This document shows positions 14,430 to 23,147 of a stretch of 64,000 nucleotides of DNA, in pieces. The stretch comes from Halobacillus hunanensis (lineage in GTDB: Bacteria; Bacillota; Bacilli; Bacillales; Halobacillaceae). The position numbers were made by a program, and so were the translations under genes. The stretch spans positions 1,054,001 to 1,118,000 of the forward strand of contig NZ_FVZB01000006.1 of NCBI RefSeq assembly GCF_900166655.1. Direction: 5' to 3'. The notes beneath the pieces were generated by a model that saw only the letters and a program-made list of their open reading frames with translations, made no database searches and was not told the origin of the DNA. Positions within the stretch are counted from its first letter, which is position 1. Every line of letters begins with the position of its first letter.

Positions 14430-16121
14430 TCAATTAGAGCGAATATGGTAAACGATCGACTCGTAAGGCCGCAATTCGATGTGATGGTAGTCCTCTTGTG
14501 AGTCAGTGTAGTTACTAATTAACTGATTGCAATCTCCTTGCAGCTCTACATGGTCAGGAAGCTTGAATGATGCTGTTTTATCGTAGAAGTTGTTTACCAC
14601 AAGCAAGCTCTCGTTATTCCAGTTTCTTAGATAGGCAAATACTTGATCATCGTCAGGCAGCAGCAGCTGATAATCTCCATGCGTGATGATCGGATAATTT
14701 TTTCTAATTTTAATAAGCTTCTGGTAATGATCGAAAATGGATGCCTCTTCGTGCATGACTGCTTCTGCATTTATGTGCGGATAGTTAGCAGCTACCGGGA
14801 TCCATGGAGTGCCTTCGGTAAATCCTGCGTGTTGCTCATCATTCCACTGAACAGGTGTACGGGAATTATCACGGGATTTCTGTTTCAAAATCTCCATAAT
14901 CTTCTGTTCATTAACACCTTTCTCCTTTAGCATGTCATATGCATTTATCGATTCTACATCACGATATTGCTCGATAGACTCGAAACCAGGATTCGTCATG
15001 CCGAACTCTTCCCCTTGGTAAATATAAGGGGTACCCTGCATCATGTGTATCGTTGTGGCTAACATTTTTCCAGATTCGTCAGGGTAATTTTTGTCGTCTC
15101 CGAACCTTGATAGTACACGAGGCTGGTCGTGATTACACCAAAATAATGCATTCCATCCATTGCCTTCATTCATTTTCTCCTGCCACGTGGAGAGAATTTG
15201 CTTTAATTCAATAAAGTCAAACGGAGCTTTCGTCCATTTTTCGCCATTTGGATAATCAACTTTTAAATGGTGGAAATTAAACGTCATACTAAGCTCTTCT
15301 CTCTCAGGTGCTGTATAACGAATGCAATGATCGATAGTTGTCGACGACATTTCCCCTACCGTCATAAGGTCATACGGAGCGAAAACTTCTTGATGCATCT
15401 CATGCATAAATTCATGAGCTCTAGGTCCATCTGTATAAAATCTGCGGCCATCGCCAGGCGCGACACTTCCATCATCATTTGGGAAATGTTGATCTTTTGA
15501 AATCAGGTTGATGACGTCTAATCGAAAGCCATCGACACCCTTTCCTCCCCAAAAGCGCATCATTTCATAGATTTTTTCACGGACTTCAGGGTTCTCCCAG
15601 TTTAAGTCTGCTTGTGTTACATCAAATAGATGGAGATAATACTGACCTGTTTGTTCATCATATTCCCATGCATTTCCCCCAAATTTAGACTGCCAATTAG
15701 TTGGAGGCCCCCCGTTAACAGAATCTTTCCAAATGTAATAATCACGGTATGGGTTTTCTTTCGATTTCTTCGACTCCTGGAACCACATGTGCTCTGTGGA
15801 CGTATGATTCACAACGATGTCCATGATCAACTTCATGCCACGTTTGTGGGTTTCTTCAAGTAAACGCTCAAAGTCAGACATTGTTCCGTATTCTTCGTGA
15901 ATATTGTAGTAATCACTAATATCATAGCCGTTATCGTTCTGTGGAGATTTGTACATTGGGGTCAGCCATAGGACGTCGACCCCAAGTGTATTTAAATAAT
16001 TCAGCTTTTCGATAATACCTTGAATGTCGCCTACTCCATTTCCCGTCGTATCGTTGAAGCTCTTAGGATAAATTTGATAGACGACGGCTTTTTTCCACCA
16101 AGGTTGTTGTTCTTGTGTCAT
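14430..16121 (-). CDS. treA: Phospho-alpha-(1,1)-glucosidase (trehalose-6-phosphate hydrolase), GH13
   Basis: Hydrolyses trehalose-6-phosphate to glucose and glucose-6-phosphate in the cytoplasm. The 563 residues show the GH13 motifs: DIVVNHTS at about 98-105, DGFRLDVIN with the nucleophile Asp near 200, VGEMSS with the acid Glu near 255, and WCNHDQPR near 330. The ATG at 16121 is preceded by GGTGGTG. It follows treP by 30 nt. Close relatives include oligo-1,6-glucosidase; the adjacent PTS and TreR decide for trehalose-6-phosphate. Confidence 0.93.
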   Translation of the reverse strand: MTQEQQPWWKKAVVYQIYPKSFNDTTGNGVGDIQGIIEKLNYLNTLGVDVLWLTPMYKSPQNDNGYDISDYYNIHEEYGTMSDFERLLEETHKRGMKLIMDIVVNHTSTEHMWFQESKKSKENPYRDYYIWKDSVNGGPPTNWQSKFGGNAWEYDEQTGQYYLHLFDVTQADLNWENPEVREKIYEMMRFWGGKGVDGFRLDVINLISKDQHFPNDDGSVAPGDGRRFYTDGPRAHEFMHEMHQEVFAPYDLMTVGEMSSTTIDHCIRYTAPEREELSMTFNFHHLKVDYPNGEKWTKAPFDFIELKQILSTWQEKMNEGNGWNALFWCNHDQPRVLSRFGDDKNYPDESGKMLATTIHMMQGTPYIYQGEEFGMTNPGFESIEQYRDVESINAYDMLKEKGVNEQKIMEILKQKSRDNSRTPVQWNDEQHAGFTEGTPWIPVAANYPHINAEAVMHEEASIFDHYQKLIKIRKNYPIITHGDYQLLLPDDDQVFAYLRNWNNESLLVVNNFYDKTASFKLPDHVELQGDCNQLISNYTDSQEDYHHIELRPYESIVYHIRSN

Positions 16122-16151
16122 ATGAGCACCACCGTTCTTATAAAAATGTTC

Positions 16152-17561
16152 TTATACGTCGCGTTTACGTTTGGCATATAGGAATGTTCCCACGAATGGA
16201 AGAACAATCACGATCACCATTCCAATGGAAAATTCAAGCCAATATTGGGCTACAATGGAGAATATTCCAGGAATCCCGCCGACACCAATTGAACTTGCCA
16301 CAACTCCGGCTGCTGAGATATAAAGACCAGCAATAGCAGAAGATGTGATAGCTATGATGAATGGATATTTAAAGCGTAAGTTCACACCAAATAAGGCAGG
16401 TTCTGTAATTCCGAGATAGGCTGATACCCCTGAAGAAAGTCCAAGACCTTTTAACTTCTCGTCCTTAGAAGCTGCCATAATTGCTAAAGCAGCTGAACCT
16501 TGTGCAATGTTGGACAGCGCAAGCATCGGCCATAAGAAAGTTGTTCCTGTGCTTCCGATTAATTGAATATCGACAGCTAAGAAAGTGTGGTGCATTCCGG
16601 TAATAACCATTACCCCATATAAAGCACCATAAATGAGTCCGCCAAGCGCAGCAAAATGATCAAATATAGACACTAATCCATCAGTAATTCCGTTTCCGAT
16701 AGCGAATGTAATAGGACCGATAATAATAAAAGTTAAGAAACCAGTTACAAGTAAAGCTACAGGTCCAACAACCAACAGTTGAATACTTTCTGGAACTCGT
16801 TTACGCAAGAATAATTCAATTTTTGTTAAGACATAGGAAGCTACAAGTACGGGCAGAACCTGGCCTTGATAGCCAATCTTTTCAACAGTTAAGCCAAATA
16901 AATCCCAAGTGGGAACGGTACCTTCTTTAACTGCTTGTCCATATGACCATGCATTCAATAATTCCGGATTTACGAGGACAAGACCCATAACTATACCGAG
17001 AATCGGACTTCCTCCGAATTTCTTAACAGCGGACCATCCAATCAGTCCAGGTAAGAAAGCAAAGGCCGTGTTGGCTATGACGATAATCATGTTCGCGATA
17101 CCCGACCACTGCGGGTAGACATCGATAATGGATTGATTATCAAAGAAGATTCCTGGAGCAGTCAGGATGTTATTAATACCAAGAAGCAGACCAGCGGTTA
17201 CAATTGCCGGTAAGATGGGGATGAAAATGTCTGCCAGCGTTTTAACAGCACGCTGAAGCCAGTTCATGTTTCCCTTTGATGCTTCTTTCACTTCGTCTTT
17301 TGAGGCTTCACCAATATCAGCTAATTGGATTAACTCTTTATATACCTTATCTACGGTGCCTTGACCGACAACAATTTGAAATTGACCGTTCGTTGAAAAA
17401 GAGCCCTTAACCGCGTCTAACTGATTCAATCTTTCCTTATCAACAATATCTTCATCATGTAAAGCTAAACGAAGACGTGTCACACAGTGTGTTCCAGCCG
17501 ACAGGTTCTCTTTGCCACCGATAGCTTCTAGTATTTGCTCGGCCTGCTGTTTGTGATTCAT
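16152..17561 (-). CDS. treP: Trehalose-specific PTS transporter, EIIBC
   Basis: Imports and phosphorylates trehalose. Residues about 1-90 are the EIIB domain with the phospho-cysteine in AGTHCVTRLRLAL (near 26), and about 105-465 form the polytopic EIIC domain with a conserved GITEPALFG loop near 385. There is no fused EIIA, as expected for TreP, but an EIIA gene lies directly upstream. The ribosome binding site is AGGAGGGG. It lies 12 nt after the EIIA gene, so all four genes form one transcript. Confidence 0.93.
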   Translation of the reverse strand: MNHKQQAEQILEAIGGKENLSAGTHCVTRLRLALHDEDIVDKERLNQLDAVKGSFSTNGQFQIVVGQGTVDKVYKELIQLADIGEASKDEVKEASKGNMNWLQRAVKTLADIFIPILPAIVTAGLLLGINNILTAPGIFFDNQSIIDVYPQWSGIANMIIVIANTAFAFLPGLIGWSAVKKFGGSPILGIVMGLVLVNPELLNAWSYGQAVKEGTVPTWDLFGLTVEKIGYQGQVLPVLVASYVLTKIELFLRKRVPESIQLLVVGPVALLVTGFLTFIIIGPITFAIGNGITDGLVSIFDHFAALGGLIYGALYGVMVITGMHHTFLAVDIQLIGSTGTTFLWPMLALSNIAQGSAALAIMAASKDEKLKGLGLSSGVSAYLGITEPALFGVNLRFKYPFIIAITSSAIAGLYISAAGVVASSIGVGGIPGIFSIVAQYWLEFSIGMVIVIVLPFVGTFLYAKRKRDV

Positions 17562-17573
17562 ACAATTCCCCTC

Positions 17574-18062
17574 CTATTTGTTATTAACTGTCAACAGTTC
17601 CGTCTCTCCTGCTGAAGCTTGGCTTTCGGATGTCAACTCAACACCAAATTCATCACTGTTGGTCACAATAATAGGCGTGACTATACTCTTTGCTTTTTCT
17701 TCCACTAAATTCTTATCAAAGGTAATCAAGCGGTCTCCCACTTTTACTTTATCCCCTTGTTTAACAAAAGATTCAAAACCTTCCCCTTCCATACTTACCG
17801 TTTCTAATCCAATATGGATGAGGATCTCTGCACCTGTTTTCGTCTTTAGCCCCACAGCGTGCTTTGTTGGGAAAAGCTGAACGATCTCACCTTCCACCGG
17901 GCTTACAATCGTCCCCTCAACAGGTTGAATAGCTATCCCCTCACCCATCATTTTTTCTGAGAACACAGGGTCCGGTACATCTTCAAGCGCTACTACCTTC
18001 CCATTTATGGGAGCAACCACAACGACCGATTGCTCTTTATTTCCAAAAAGTTTTTTGAACAT
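17574..18062 (-). CDS. PTS glucose-type EIIA protein
   Basis: A 162-residue soluble EIIA of the Crr/glucose family. The phosphorylation-site region is AEILIHIGLETVSMEG (His near 93), with a second active-site histidine in TKHAVGLKTK (near 78). A domain of this type normally phosphorylates TreP's EIIB. B. subtilis treP relies on EIIA of another permease, so a dedicated EIIA at the head of the trehalose operon is a useful variation. The start follows AAGGAGGGG. Confidence 0.88.
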   Translation of the reverse strand: MFKKLFGNKEQSVVVVAPINGKVVALEDVPDPVFSEKMMGEGIAIQPVEGTIVSPVEGEIVQLFPTKHAVGLKTKTGAEILIHIGLETVSMEGEGFESFVKQGDKVKVGDRLITFDKNLVEEKAKSIVTPIIVTNSDEFGVELTSESQASAGETELLTVNNK

Positions 18063-18074
18063 ATAGTGCCCCTC

Positions 18075-18088
18075 CTTAAACGCTTACA
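18075..18088 (-). promoter_or_regulatory. cre (CcpA site) in the trehalose leader
   Basis: On the minus strand TGTAAGCGTTTAAG, matching 12 of 14 positions of TGWAAGCGNTTWCA. It lies just ahead of the ribosome binding site and predicts catabolite repression. Confidence 0.7.
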
Positions 18089-18104
18089 TTAAAATAATGC
18101 AGAC

Positions 18105-18116
18105 ATGTATATACAT
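18105..18116 (-). promoter_or_regulatory. TreR operator O1
   Basis: ATGTATATACAT, a perfect palindrome downstream of the -10 box. Its core TGTATATACA is the TreR recognition sequence. Confidence 0.75.
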
Positions 18117-18127
18117 AATTCGACTTT

Positions 18128-18156
18128 ATTATAAGTTGTATATACATGTTTTGCAA
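18128..18156 (-). promoter_or_regulatory. Sigma-A promoter of the trehalose operon
   Basis: On the minus strand TTGCAA (18156-18151), 17-bp spacer, TATAAT (18133-18128). Operator O2 lies inside the spacer. Confidence 0.75.
18137..18146 (-). promoter_or_regulatory. TreR operator O2
   Basis: TGTATATACA, 31 bp (about three helical turns) from O1, within the -35/-10 spacer. Confidence 0.75.
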
Positions 18157-18345
18157 CCGTTTTATTTTGTTCTAGTTGTTTTCCATTCTTTGCATGTTTC
18201 TTTCTACTCCTTCTATAACGGAGGGTTATTTCTTTATATATGGAAGTTTTTATGCTATAAAATTATTTAGGGTACCGAAATATTTAGGAAGAAGGGATCC
18301 GCTATCCTAACAAAGGAACAACGCGCAAGACGTAACTTATGGATC

Positions 18346-19533
18346 ATGTGGTTCGCCAACTTTTTCATAGCTGGCAGTATTACGATGGTTTTACCGTTCT
18401 TATCTTTATACATTGATGAACTGGGTGATTTCTCCAGCTCGTTCGTACAAACGTGGTCAGGACTTGTGTTTGGAATTACCTTTGTTACAGCCTTTATCTT
18501 TTCCCCAATTTGGGGACGAATTGGAGATAGGTATGGGAGGCGCAACATCTTGATCGTCTCTGCAACGGGCCTTGCTTTATCTGTTCTATTGATGGGGTTC
18601 GCAACAACGGTGTGGCAGCTGTTCCTACTCCGGCTGTTTATGGGGATTTTCACTGGATTTATACCGATGTCACAAGCTTTAATTGCTACACAAACACCGA
18701 AGCGCATTGCCGGGCAAGTACTTGGTACGCTGCAAACCGGAAGCATTACCGGCAGCTTGCTGGGACCGCTGCTTGGCGGCTTTATTGCAGACTCTATTGG
18801 CTATGGAACAACTTTTCAATTTGTATCGATAACAGTTTTTCTTTCTGCCTTCATCGTGTTCTTTGGGATTCATGAACAAAAGGTGGAGAAGGAAGATGAG
18901 AAGGAAAAGTCAAGCTACTCTTCCCGTGAGGTTATTCAGCACATTGTGAAACAGCCTGTGCTTTTAATGGTGATGATTGTTTCTATGTTCGTGCAAATTG
19001 CTCACTTCAGCATTCAACCAATTCTGTCACTATACGTTGGGGAATTGCATGGACCTGCGAACTTAGCCTTATTTTCCGGAATTGCCTTTTCGGCTGCGGG
19101 GCTTGGTAATTTGCTAATGGCAAGGCGCTGGGGCCGGATTGCTGATCGAAAGGGTTATGTAAAAATCCTTGTCTTTCTTTTATTTATGGCAGGTATTGTC
19201 TACATCCCCGCAGCGTTTGTGACGAATATCTGGCAGCTGGTAGCGCTGCGTTTCTTGCTCGGTGTTTCAATTGGCGGGATCATTCCTGTTCGAACAGCAT
19301 ATATTCGTCAGGAAGCTCCTGTTGCGATGCAAGGAGAAGTGCTTGGTTACAATACGAGTCTTCGCTTTTTAGGAAACATTATTGGTCCGGCAATGGGTGG
19401 AATGTTATCAGGACTCTACGGATTTTCAGCTGTCTTTTTTGTGACGAGCGGACTCCTTATTTTGTGTGGAGCCGTCATGTTCATGACGATGTACAAAAAC
19501 CCTCAGTCGGTCCGACACGCTCATTCTGTCTAG
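18346..19533 (+). CDS. MFS multidrug efflux transporter
   Basis: At least 395 residues with 12 predicted membrane helices and the MFS motif A GRIGDRYGRRN between helices 2 and 3. The overall pattern is that of the drug:H+ antiporter-1 group. The first ATG (18346) lies inside helix 1 and has no ribosome binding site. The same frame stays open upstream and encodes LTKEQRARRNLWI, the kind of charged leader expected before helix 1. AGAAGG sits eight bases before an ATC codon at 18304. Either a rare AUC start is used or the start codon has been mutated. The substrate is unknown. Confidence 0.82.
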   Translation: MWFANFFIAGSITMVLPFLSLYIDELGDFSSSFVQTWSGLVFGITFVTAFIFSPIWGRIGDRYGRRNILIVSATGLALSVLLMGFATTVWQLFLLRLFMGIFTGFIPMSQALIATQTPKRIAGQVLGTLQTGSITGSLLGPLLGGFIADSIGYGTTFQFVSITVFLSAFIVFFGIHEQKVEKEDEKEKSSYSSREVIQHIVKQPVLLMVMIVSMFVQIAHFSIQPILSLYVGELHGPANLALFSGIAFSAAGLGNLLMARRWGRIADRKGYVKILVFLLFMAGIVYIPAAFVTNIWQLVALRFLLGVSIGGIIPVRTAYIRQEAPVAMQGEVLGYNTSLRFLGNIIGPAMGGMLSGLYGFSAVFFVTSGLLILCGAVMFMTMYKNPQSVRHAHSV

Positions 19534-19535
19534 GT

Positions 19536-19685
19536 GCAGGAAGTTGGCACAAAAGTGTCTTATCAAATGAAAATCCGAACTTAGCAGTAACTTATGATTA
19601 GTACCTATGGATCGCTACAAAAATTTACACCTCTTTTCGCGGGTGGCTGAACGTGATTTTCCTGGGGGGGTGTCCGCTCGCCTGC
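19536..19685. repeat. Interspersed 150-bp repeat, copy A (degenerate)
   Basis: The first ~85 bp clearly match the 149-bp element at 34911-35059: a shared ACAAAAGTGT, then GATGAAAATCCGAACT-like and ATCGCTAC/ACCGCTAC blocks in the same order and spacing. Its ends GCAGG/CCTGC are a decayed inverted repeat. It has no coding capacity and no transposase. Confidence 0.6.
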
Positions 19686-19732
19686 ATTTATAATTCGGAA
19701 CATCACTCAGCCTTATCCTGTGTTAAGATATG

Positions 19733-19742
19733 TGTATATACA
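19733..19742 (+). promoter_or_regulatory. TreR-like palindrome upstream of pncA
   Basis: TGTATATACA, identical to the cores at the trehalose promoter, 20 bases before the pncA start. It may be coincidental in A+T-rich DNA. Confidence 0.3.
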
Positions 19743-19761
19743 TATGGGAGGCGATTAAAGG

Positions 19762-20304
19762 ATGAATCGCGCACTTATTGTGATTGATTATACGGTTGAT
19801 TTTGTCGCAGAAGAAGGTGCTCTTACGTGCGGGAAACCTGGAAGAGATATAGAAGACTCTCTTGTAAGTTTAACTGAGCAATCCATACAGAATGAAGATT
19901 ATGTCGTGCTGGCAGTCGATGTGCACGAAGAAAACAACCCGTACCATCCCGAGACAGACTTGTTTCCGCCGCACAATATCCGCGGAACAAAGGGAAGAAG
20001 TTTATATGGTGAGCTGTTGCACTTATTTGATGCAAACCGTTCTGCCATTTACTTTATGGATAAAACTCGATATAGTGCCTTCCATGGCACAGACTTGGAT
20101 GTGAAGCTGCGGGAGCGGGAAATCGGCGAAATCCAGTTAGTAGGAGTTTGCACAGATATTTGTGTCCTCCATACAGCGATAGACGCATATAATTTAGGAT
20201 ATCAGATTGTCGTACACAAGGAGGCAGTGGCTAGCTTTAATCAGCCAGGTCATGAGTGGGCTTTGAATCACTTTGAGCAGGTACTAGGAGCAAAAGTCGT
20301 ATAA
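19762..20304 (+). CDS. pncA: Nicotinamidase / isochorismatase-family amidohydrolase
   Basis: Deamidates nicotinamide to nicotinic acid for NAD salvage. The 180 residues contain the catalytic triad Asp near 9 (VIDYTVDF), Lys near 101 (MDKTRYSAF) and Cys near 133 (VGVCTDICVLHT), plus the metal-site region DVHEENNPYHPET. Length and motifs fit B. subtilis PncA (YueJ). The ribosome binding site is GGGAGGCG. It is monocistronic with a strong terminator. Confidence 0.87.
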   Translation: MNRALIVIDYTVDFVAEEGALTCGKPGRDIEDSLVSLTEQSIQNEDYVVLAVDVHEENNPYHPETDLFPPHNIRGTKGRSLYGELLHLFDANRSAIYFMDKTRYSAFHGTDLDVKLREREIGEIQLVGVCTDICVLHTAIDAYNLGYQIVVHKEAVASFNQPGHEWALNHFEQVLGAKVV

Positions 20305-20324
20305 CATTGTGACAGCACGATTAG

Positions 20325-20355
20325 AAGCACCTTTTTGAGCGAAGGTGCTTTTTTT
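20325..20355 (+). terminator. Terminator of pncA
   Basis: AAGCACCTT/AAGGTGCTT stem (20325-20333 with 20342-20350) followed by T residues. Confidence 0.88.
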
Positions 20356-20498
20356 GTGTGAAATCTGTATAGTTTTTGATCTTAGTGCATGATAAGAAAC
20401 AGTAATTTGAAATTCCAGCTGAAATCGAATATGATGGAGTATGGATATTTTATGCTTTTTTATTATAATGCTTGATCTATATATAGGAGGAATCACCA

Positions 20499-21440
20499 AT
20501 GAGCTCAAAAGATTATCGAGTTCTATTATATTACAAGTATGTTGACATGCCCGACTACGAGGAATATTGTGCAAATCATTTAAACTTTTGCAAAGACTTG
20601 GGTCTGCGCGGCCGAATTATTGTTGCTCCTGAAGGAATCAACGGAACGGTTTCTGGTACTGTGCAGCAAGTAGAACAGTATATGGATTACGTACGCTCAG
20701 ACGAACGCTTTGCAGATATTCATTTTAAAATAGACGAACACGAAGAACATGCGTTTAAGAAAATGCATTGCCGCGTCAAGCCCGAGCTGGTCAACTGGAG
20801 TATCGAGAATGATGATATTGACCCGAAAACATTTGGCGGCAAACATCTGAAGCCGAAGGAATTTTATGAAATGCTTCAAGATGAAGATACGGTTGTGATT
20901 GACGGACGGAATGAATATGAATACCGTATCGGTCATTTCCGTAATGCGATTCAGCCTGACGTGGAGCACTCTCGTGAATTTCCAGAGTGGATTGCTGAGA
21001 ATGCCGACGACTGGAAGGATAAAAAGGTCCTCACCTACTGCACAGGCGGGATTCGCTGCGAAAAGTTAACGGGGATTCTAATGAAAAATGGTGTGGAAGA
21101 CGTCTATCAGCTTGAAGGCGGCATCAATACGTATGGTAAAGATCCGGAGGTTAAAGGCCAGCTTTTTGACGGAAAAATGTATGTATTTGATGAGCGTATT
21201 TCCGTGCCTATTAATCAGGTTGAAGAAAAAGTAGTTGCGGAGTGCGAACACTGTGGGAAAACTGAAGATCGCATGATTAATTGTAGTAACCCTGTATGTA
21301 ATCGTCAGTATGTTTGCTGTACAGAGTGTGAAGAGAAATACCACGCTGCTTGTACAACTGAGTGTAAAGAGCACCCCGAAAACCGCTGGGATGCTGTACG
21401 TAAGAAGCAAATTGATAAATATGACCGTATTGAGAATTAA
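20499..21440 (+). CDS. trhO: tRNA uridine(34) hydroxylase TrhO (rhodanese-like, UPF0176)
   Basis: Oxygen-dependent formation of 5-hydroxyuridine at tRNA position 34. The 313 residues have the N-terminal YceA/UPF0176 domain (GLRGRIIVAPEGINGTVSG, about 34-52), a rhodanese domain with active cysteine in TYCTGGIRCEK near 180, and a C-terminal zinc-ribbon-like cysteine cluster (CEHCGK, CSNPVCNRQYVCC, CEEKYHAAC). AGGAGG precedes the start. It is a single gene with its own terminator. Confidence 0.9.
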   Translation: MSSKDYRVLLYYKYVDMPDYEEYCANHLNFCKDLGLRGRIIVAPEGINGTVSGTVQQVEQYMDYVRSDERFADIHFKIDEHEEHAFKKMHCRVKPELVNWSIENDDIDPKTFGGKHLKPKEFYEMLQDEDTVVIDGRNEYEYRIGHFRNAIQPDVEHSREFPEWIAENADDWKDKKVLTYCTGGIRCEKLTGILMKNGVEDVYQLEGGINTYGKDPEVKGQLFDGKMYVFDERISVPINQVEEKVVAECEHCGKTEDRMINCSNPVCNRQYVCCTECEEKYHAACTTECKEHPENRWDAVRKKQIDKYDRIEN

Positions 21441-21456
21441 GTGCGATTCTTATTTC

Positions 21457-21484
21457 GGCCTTTGCTCATGAGCAAAGGCCTTTT
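21457..21484 (+). terminator. Terminator of trhO
   Basis: A 24-bp perfect palindrome with arms GGCCTTTGCTCA/TGAGCAAAGGCC followed by TTTTG. Confidence 0.85.
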
Positions 21485-21500
21485 GTTTGCCCTCATTCTA

Positions 21501-21529
21501 TCATCCATATTCTGGATGACCTGAGGTGG
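21501..21529. repeat. Dispersed palindromic repeat, copy 1
   Basis: A 29-bp unit running from TCATCCATATTC to CTGAGGTGG, identical to 22205-22233. It overlaps the 3' end of the S51-like gene and supplies its last codons and stop. Confidence 0.85.
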
Positions 21530-22178
21530 AATAATTTTCTATATGAACATATCCTTCGATTGTGGTTAGTCTTTGATTTTTGAAATAGATTCCAGAATCT
21601 TCAGCAATGCCGTAACCAACTTGAACGTGGGTATAAGCAACAATCGTTTTCAATTGATCTTGTTCTTCCCACTTCAGGTAATGAGCTGAAAGGACAGCAT
21701 TCATGAGTAACCCGAGTCCTTGTTGGTATAAAGTAACCTCTTCAGGGTTATCTTTCGGTGAGATCACACAATTGTTCGGAGAGATCAGTGCTCCCGCTGA
21801 AAATCCCGCAATCGGTGTTCCGTTCTGAAATTGACATCGAATGATCTCAGCTATCTCAGTCTCCACAATATAGTTACGGTAGGCTAATGTATCTCCACCG
21901 CCAATTATAATCCCATTCGATGCTCTCAATTGGTCGAGTTGTTTCTCTGTATAAAAAGTACCTAATGGCAGATAGAATATGTTCAGTTCCGGTGCGTGAC
22001 TGTGTAATGAAAGCGTATATCTTGGAAGATACTCTTCAGCACCTTCCCGTTCTATGTATAAAACCGTGATGGTTCCTCTTTTGTTCCTTAACGTTTCAAC
22101 AAACTGACTAGCCATCCTATCAGGCATAGGCGGGCTGCCACCGAACAAAAATAAATGTGTATCTTTCACTTTAAACAC
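21501..22178 (-). CDS. Peptidase S51-like (type 1 glutamine amidotransferase fold) protein
   Basis: A 225-residue protein with the S51 layout: a start LFLFGGSP, IIIGGGDTLAYR near 96 and the nucleophile elbow GFSAGALIS near 125. The His/Asp partners are presumably in SAHYLKWEEQ and nearby. Relatives include peptidase E and cyanophycinase, so the fold is clear but the substrate is not. The C-terminal residues STSGHPEYG are encoded by a 29-bp dispersed repeat also found upstream of the gene, so the natural C-terminus may differ from relatives. It probably follows pdxK on one transcript, with a large palindrome between them. Confidence 0.72.
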   Translation of the reverse strand: MFKVKDTHLFLFGGSPPMPDRMASQFVETLRNKRGTITVLYIEREGAEEYLPRYTLSLHSHAPELNIFYLPLGTFYTEKQLDQLRASNGIIIGGGDTLAYRNYIVETEIAEIIRCQFQNGTPIAGFSAGALISPNNCVISPKDNPEEVTLYQQGLGLLMNAVLSAHYLKWEEQDQLKTIVAYTHVQVGYGIAEDSGIYFKNQRLTTIEGYVHIENYSTSGHPEYG

Positions 22179-22192
22179 CCTCCTCCATAAAT

Positions 22193-22235
22193 TCCCACCT
22201 CAGGTCATCCATATTCTGGATGACCTGAGGTGGGA
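22193..22235. repeat. Dispersed palindromic repeat, full palindrome (copy 2)
   Basis: Two perfect 19-bp arms (22193-22211 and 22217-22235) flank the 5-nt loop TATTC. The right arm with its loop and part of the left arm equals copy 1. There is no T-run, so it is not a typical terminator, though it may still limit read-through from pdxK. Confidence 0.88.
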
Positions 22236-22248
22236 TATTATACCAAAT

Positions 22249-23055
22249 TTACCTTTGTTCGTTTTTGCGATAGGCGGCGTGGTTGGTTGAGCCGATTCCT
22301 CGATTAAAGGATAAGGCATCTCGAATGGCGCTGGTCACATATGACTTGGCTATTTGGACAGCACTCTCGACCGTTCTCCCCTTAGCAAGCTCTGCGGTTA
22401 TAGCTGCTGAATAGGTGCAGCCTGCACCGCTTGTATGAATCGTATCGATGCGCTCCGACTCATATCGCCTCATGGTGTCTCCGTCATACAGAATATCGAC
22501 GGCTGAATGATTGGTTAGAGATCCACCTTTAAGAAGGACATAGTTCGGCCCAAGTTTGTAAAGTTTCCGGGCGGCCTCCTCCATATCTTCTGGAGAACGC
22601 GGGGCAGGTTCGTCTAATATACGTGCCGCTTCTTGCAGATTGGGTGTGATAATTGTCGCAAGTGGCAGCAGATGCTCGATCAGCGTTTGAATAGCCTCAT
22701 CCTGGAGCAGCTGTGATCCCATTTTCCCAATCATAACTGGGTCGACCACGATCTTTTTTACCGAAGAAACAGCAATCAACTCGCTTATCCGTTTGATAAT
22801 CGGTTCGGTAAAAAGCATCCCCGTCTTCAGAGCATTGGGTCCGACATGCTCCATAGAAGCATAAATTTGCGCCTCTATGGCTTCGAGAGGCTGGGTGAAC
22901 ATTCCTTGTTCCGTTGTGGAGTTGTTGGCAACGATAGCCGTGATCGCGCTCATGCCATATACATCTAGTTCCTGAAAAGTTTTAAGGTCGGCTTGGATGC
23001 CGGCGCTTCCCTGGGCTGCTGATCCTGCGATTGTAAGTGTTCGTGGTATACTCAT
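22249..23055 (-). CDS. pdxK: Pyridoxine / hydroxymethylpyrimidine kinase (PdxK/ThiD family)
   Basis: A ribokinase-fold enzyme of 268 residues. It shows TIAGSAAQGSAGIQADLKTF at about 8-27, the substrate loop YGMSAITAIVANNS near 33, KTGMLF near 78, VVDPVMIG near 108 and the anion-hole GAGCTYSAA near 211. The cysteine-containing GAGC motif and the overall match favour B. subtilis PdxK, which phosphorylates pyridoxine and hydroxymethylpyrimidine. It therefore belongs to vitamin B6 or thiamine salvage. I see no TPP riboswitch here. It is probably expressed with the downstream S51-like gene. Confidence 0.87.
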   Translation of the reverse strand: MSIPRTLTIAGSAAQGSAGIQADLKTFQELDVYGMSAITAIVANNSTTEQGMFTQPLEAIEAQIYASMEHVGPNALKTGMLFTEPIIKRISELIAVSSVKKIVVDPVMIGKMGSQLLQDEAIQTLIEHLLPLATIITPNLQEAARILDEPAPRSPEDMEEAARKLYKLGPNYVLLKGGSLTNHSAVDILYDGDTMRRYESERIDTIHTSGAGCTYSAAITAELAKGRTVESAVQIAKSYVTSAIRDALSFNRGIGSTNHAAYRKNEQR

Positions 23056-23147
23056 AGTTAGCCTCCGATGGTTCGATTCGTCTACTTAAATTGTAACAAA
23101 TTCTTGATAGGTGAGGCTATGACCTGGATGTTTTTAGGAGATGATTG

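Noticed and set aside
20284-20574. 96-codon leftward frame across the pncA terminator
   Set aside because: It reads through a strong hairpin terminator and into trhO; no start signal.
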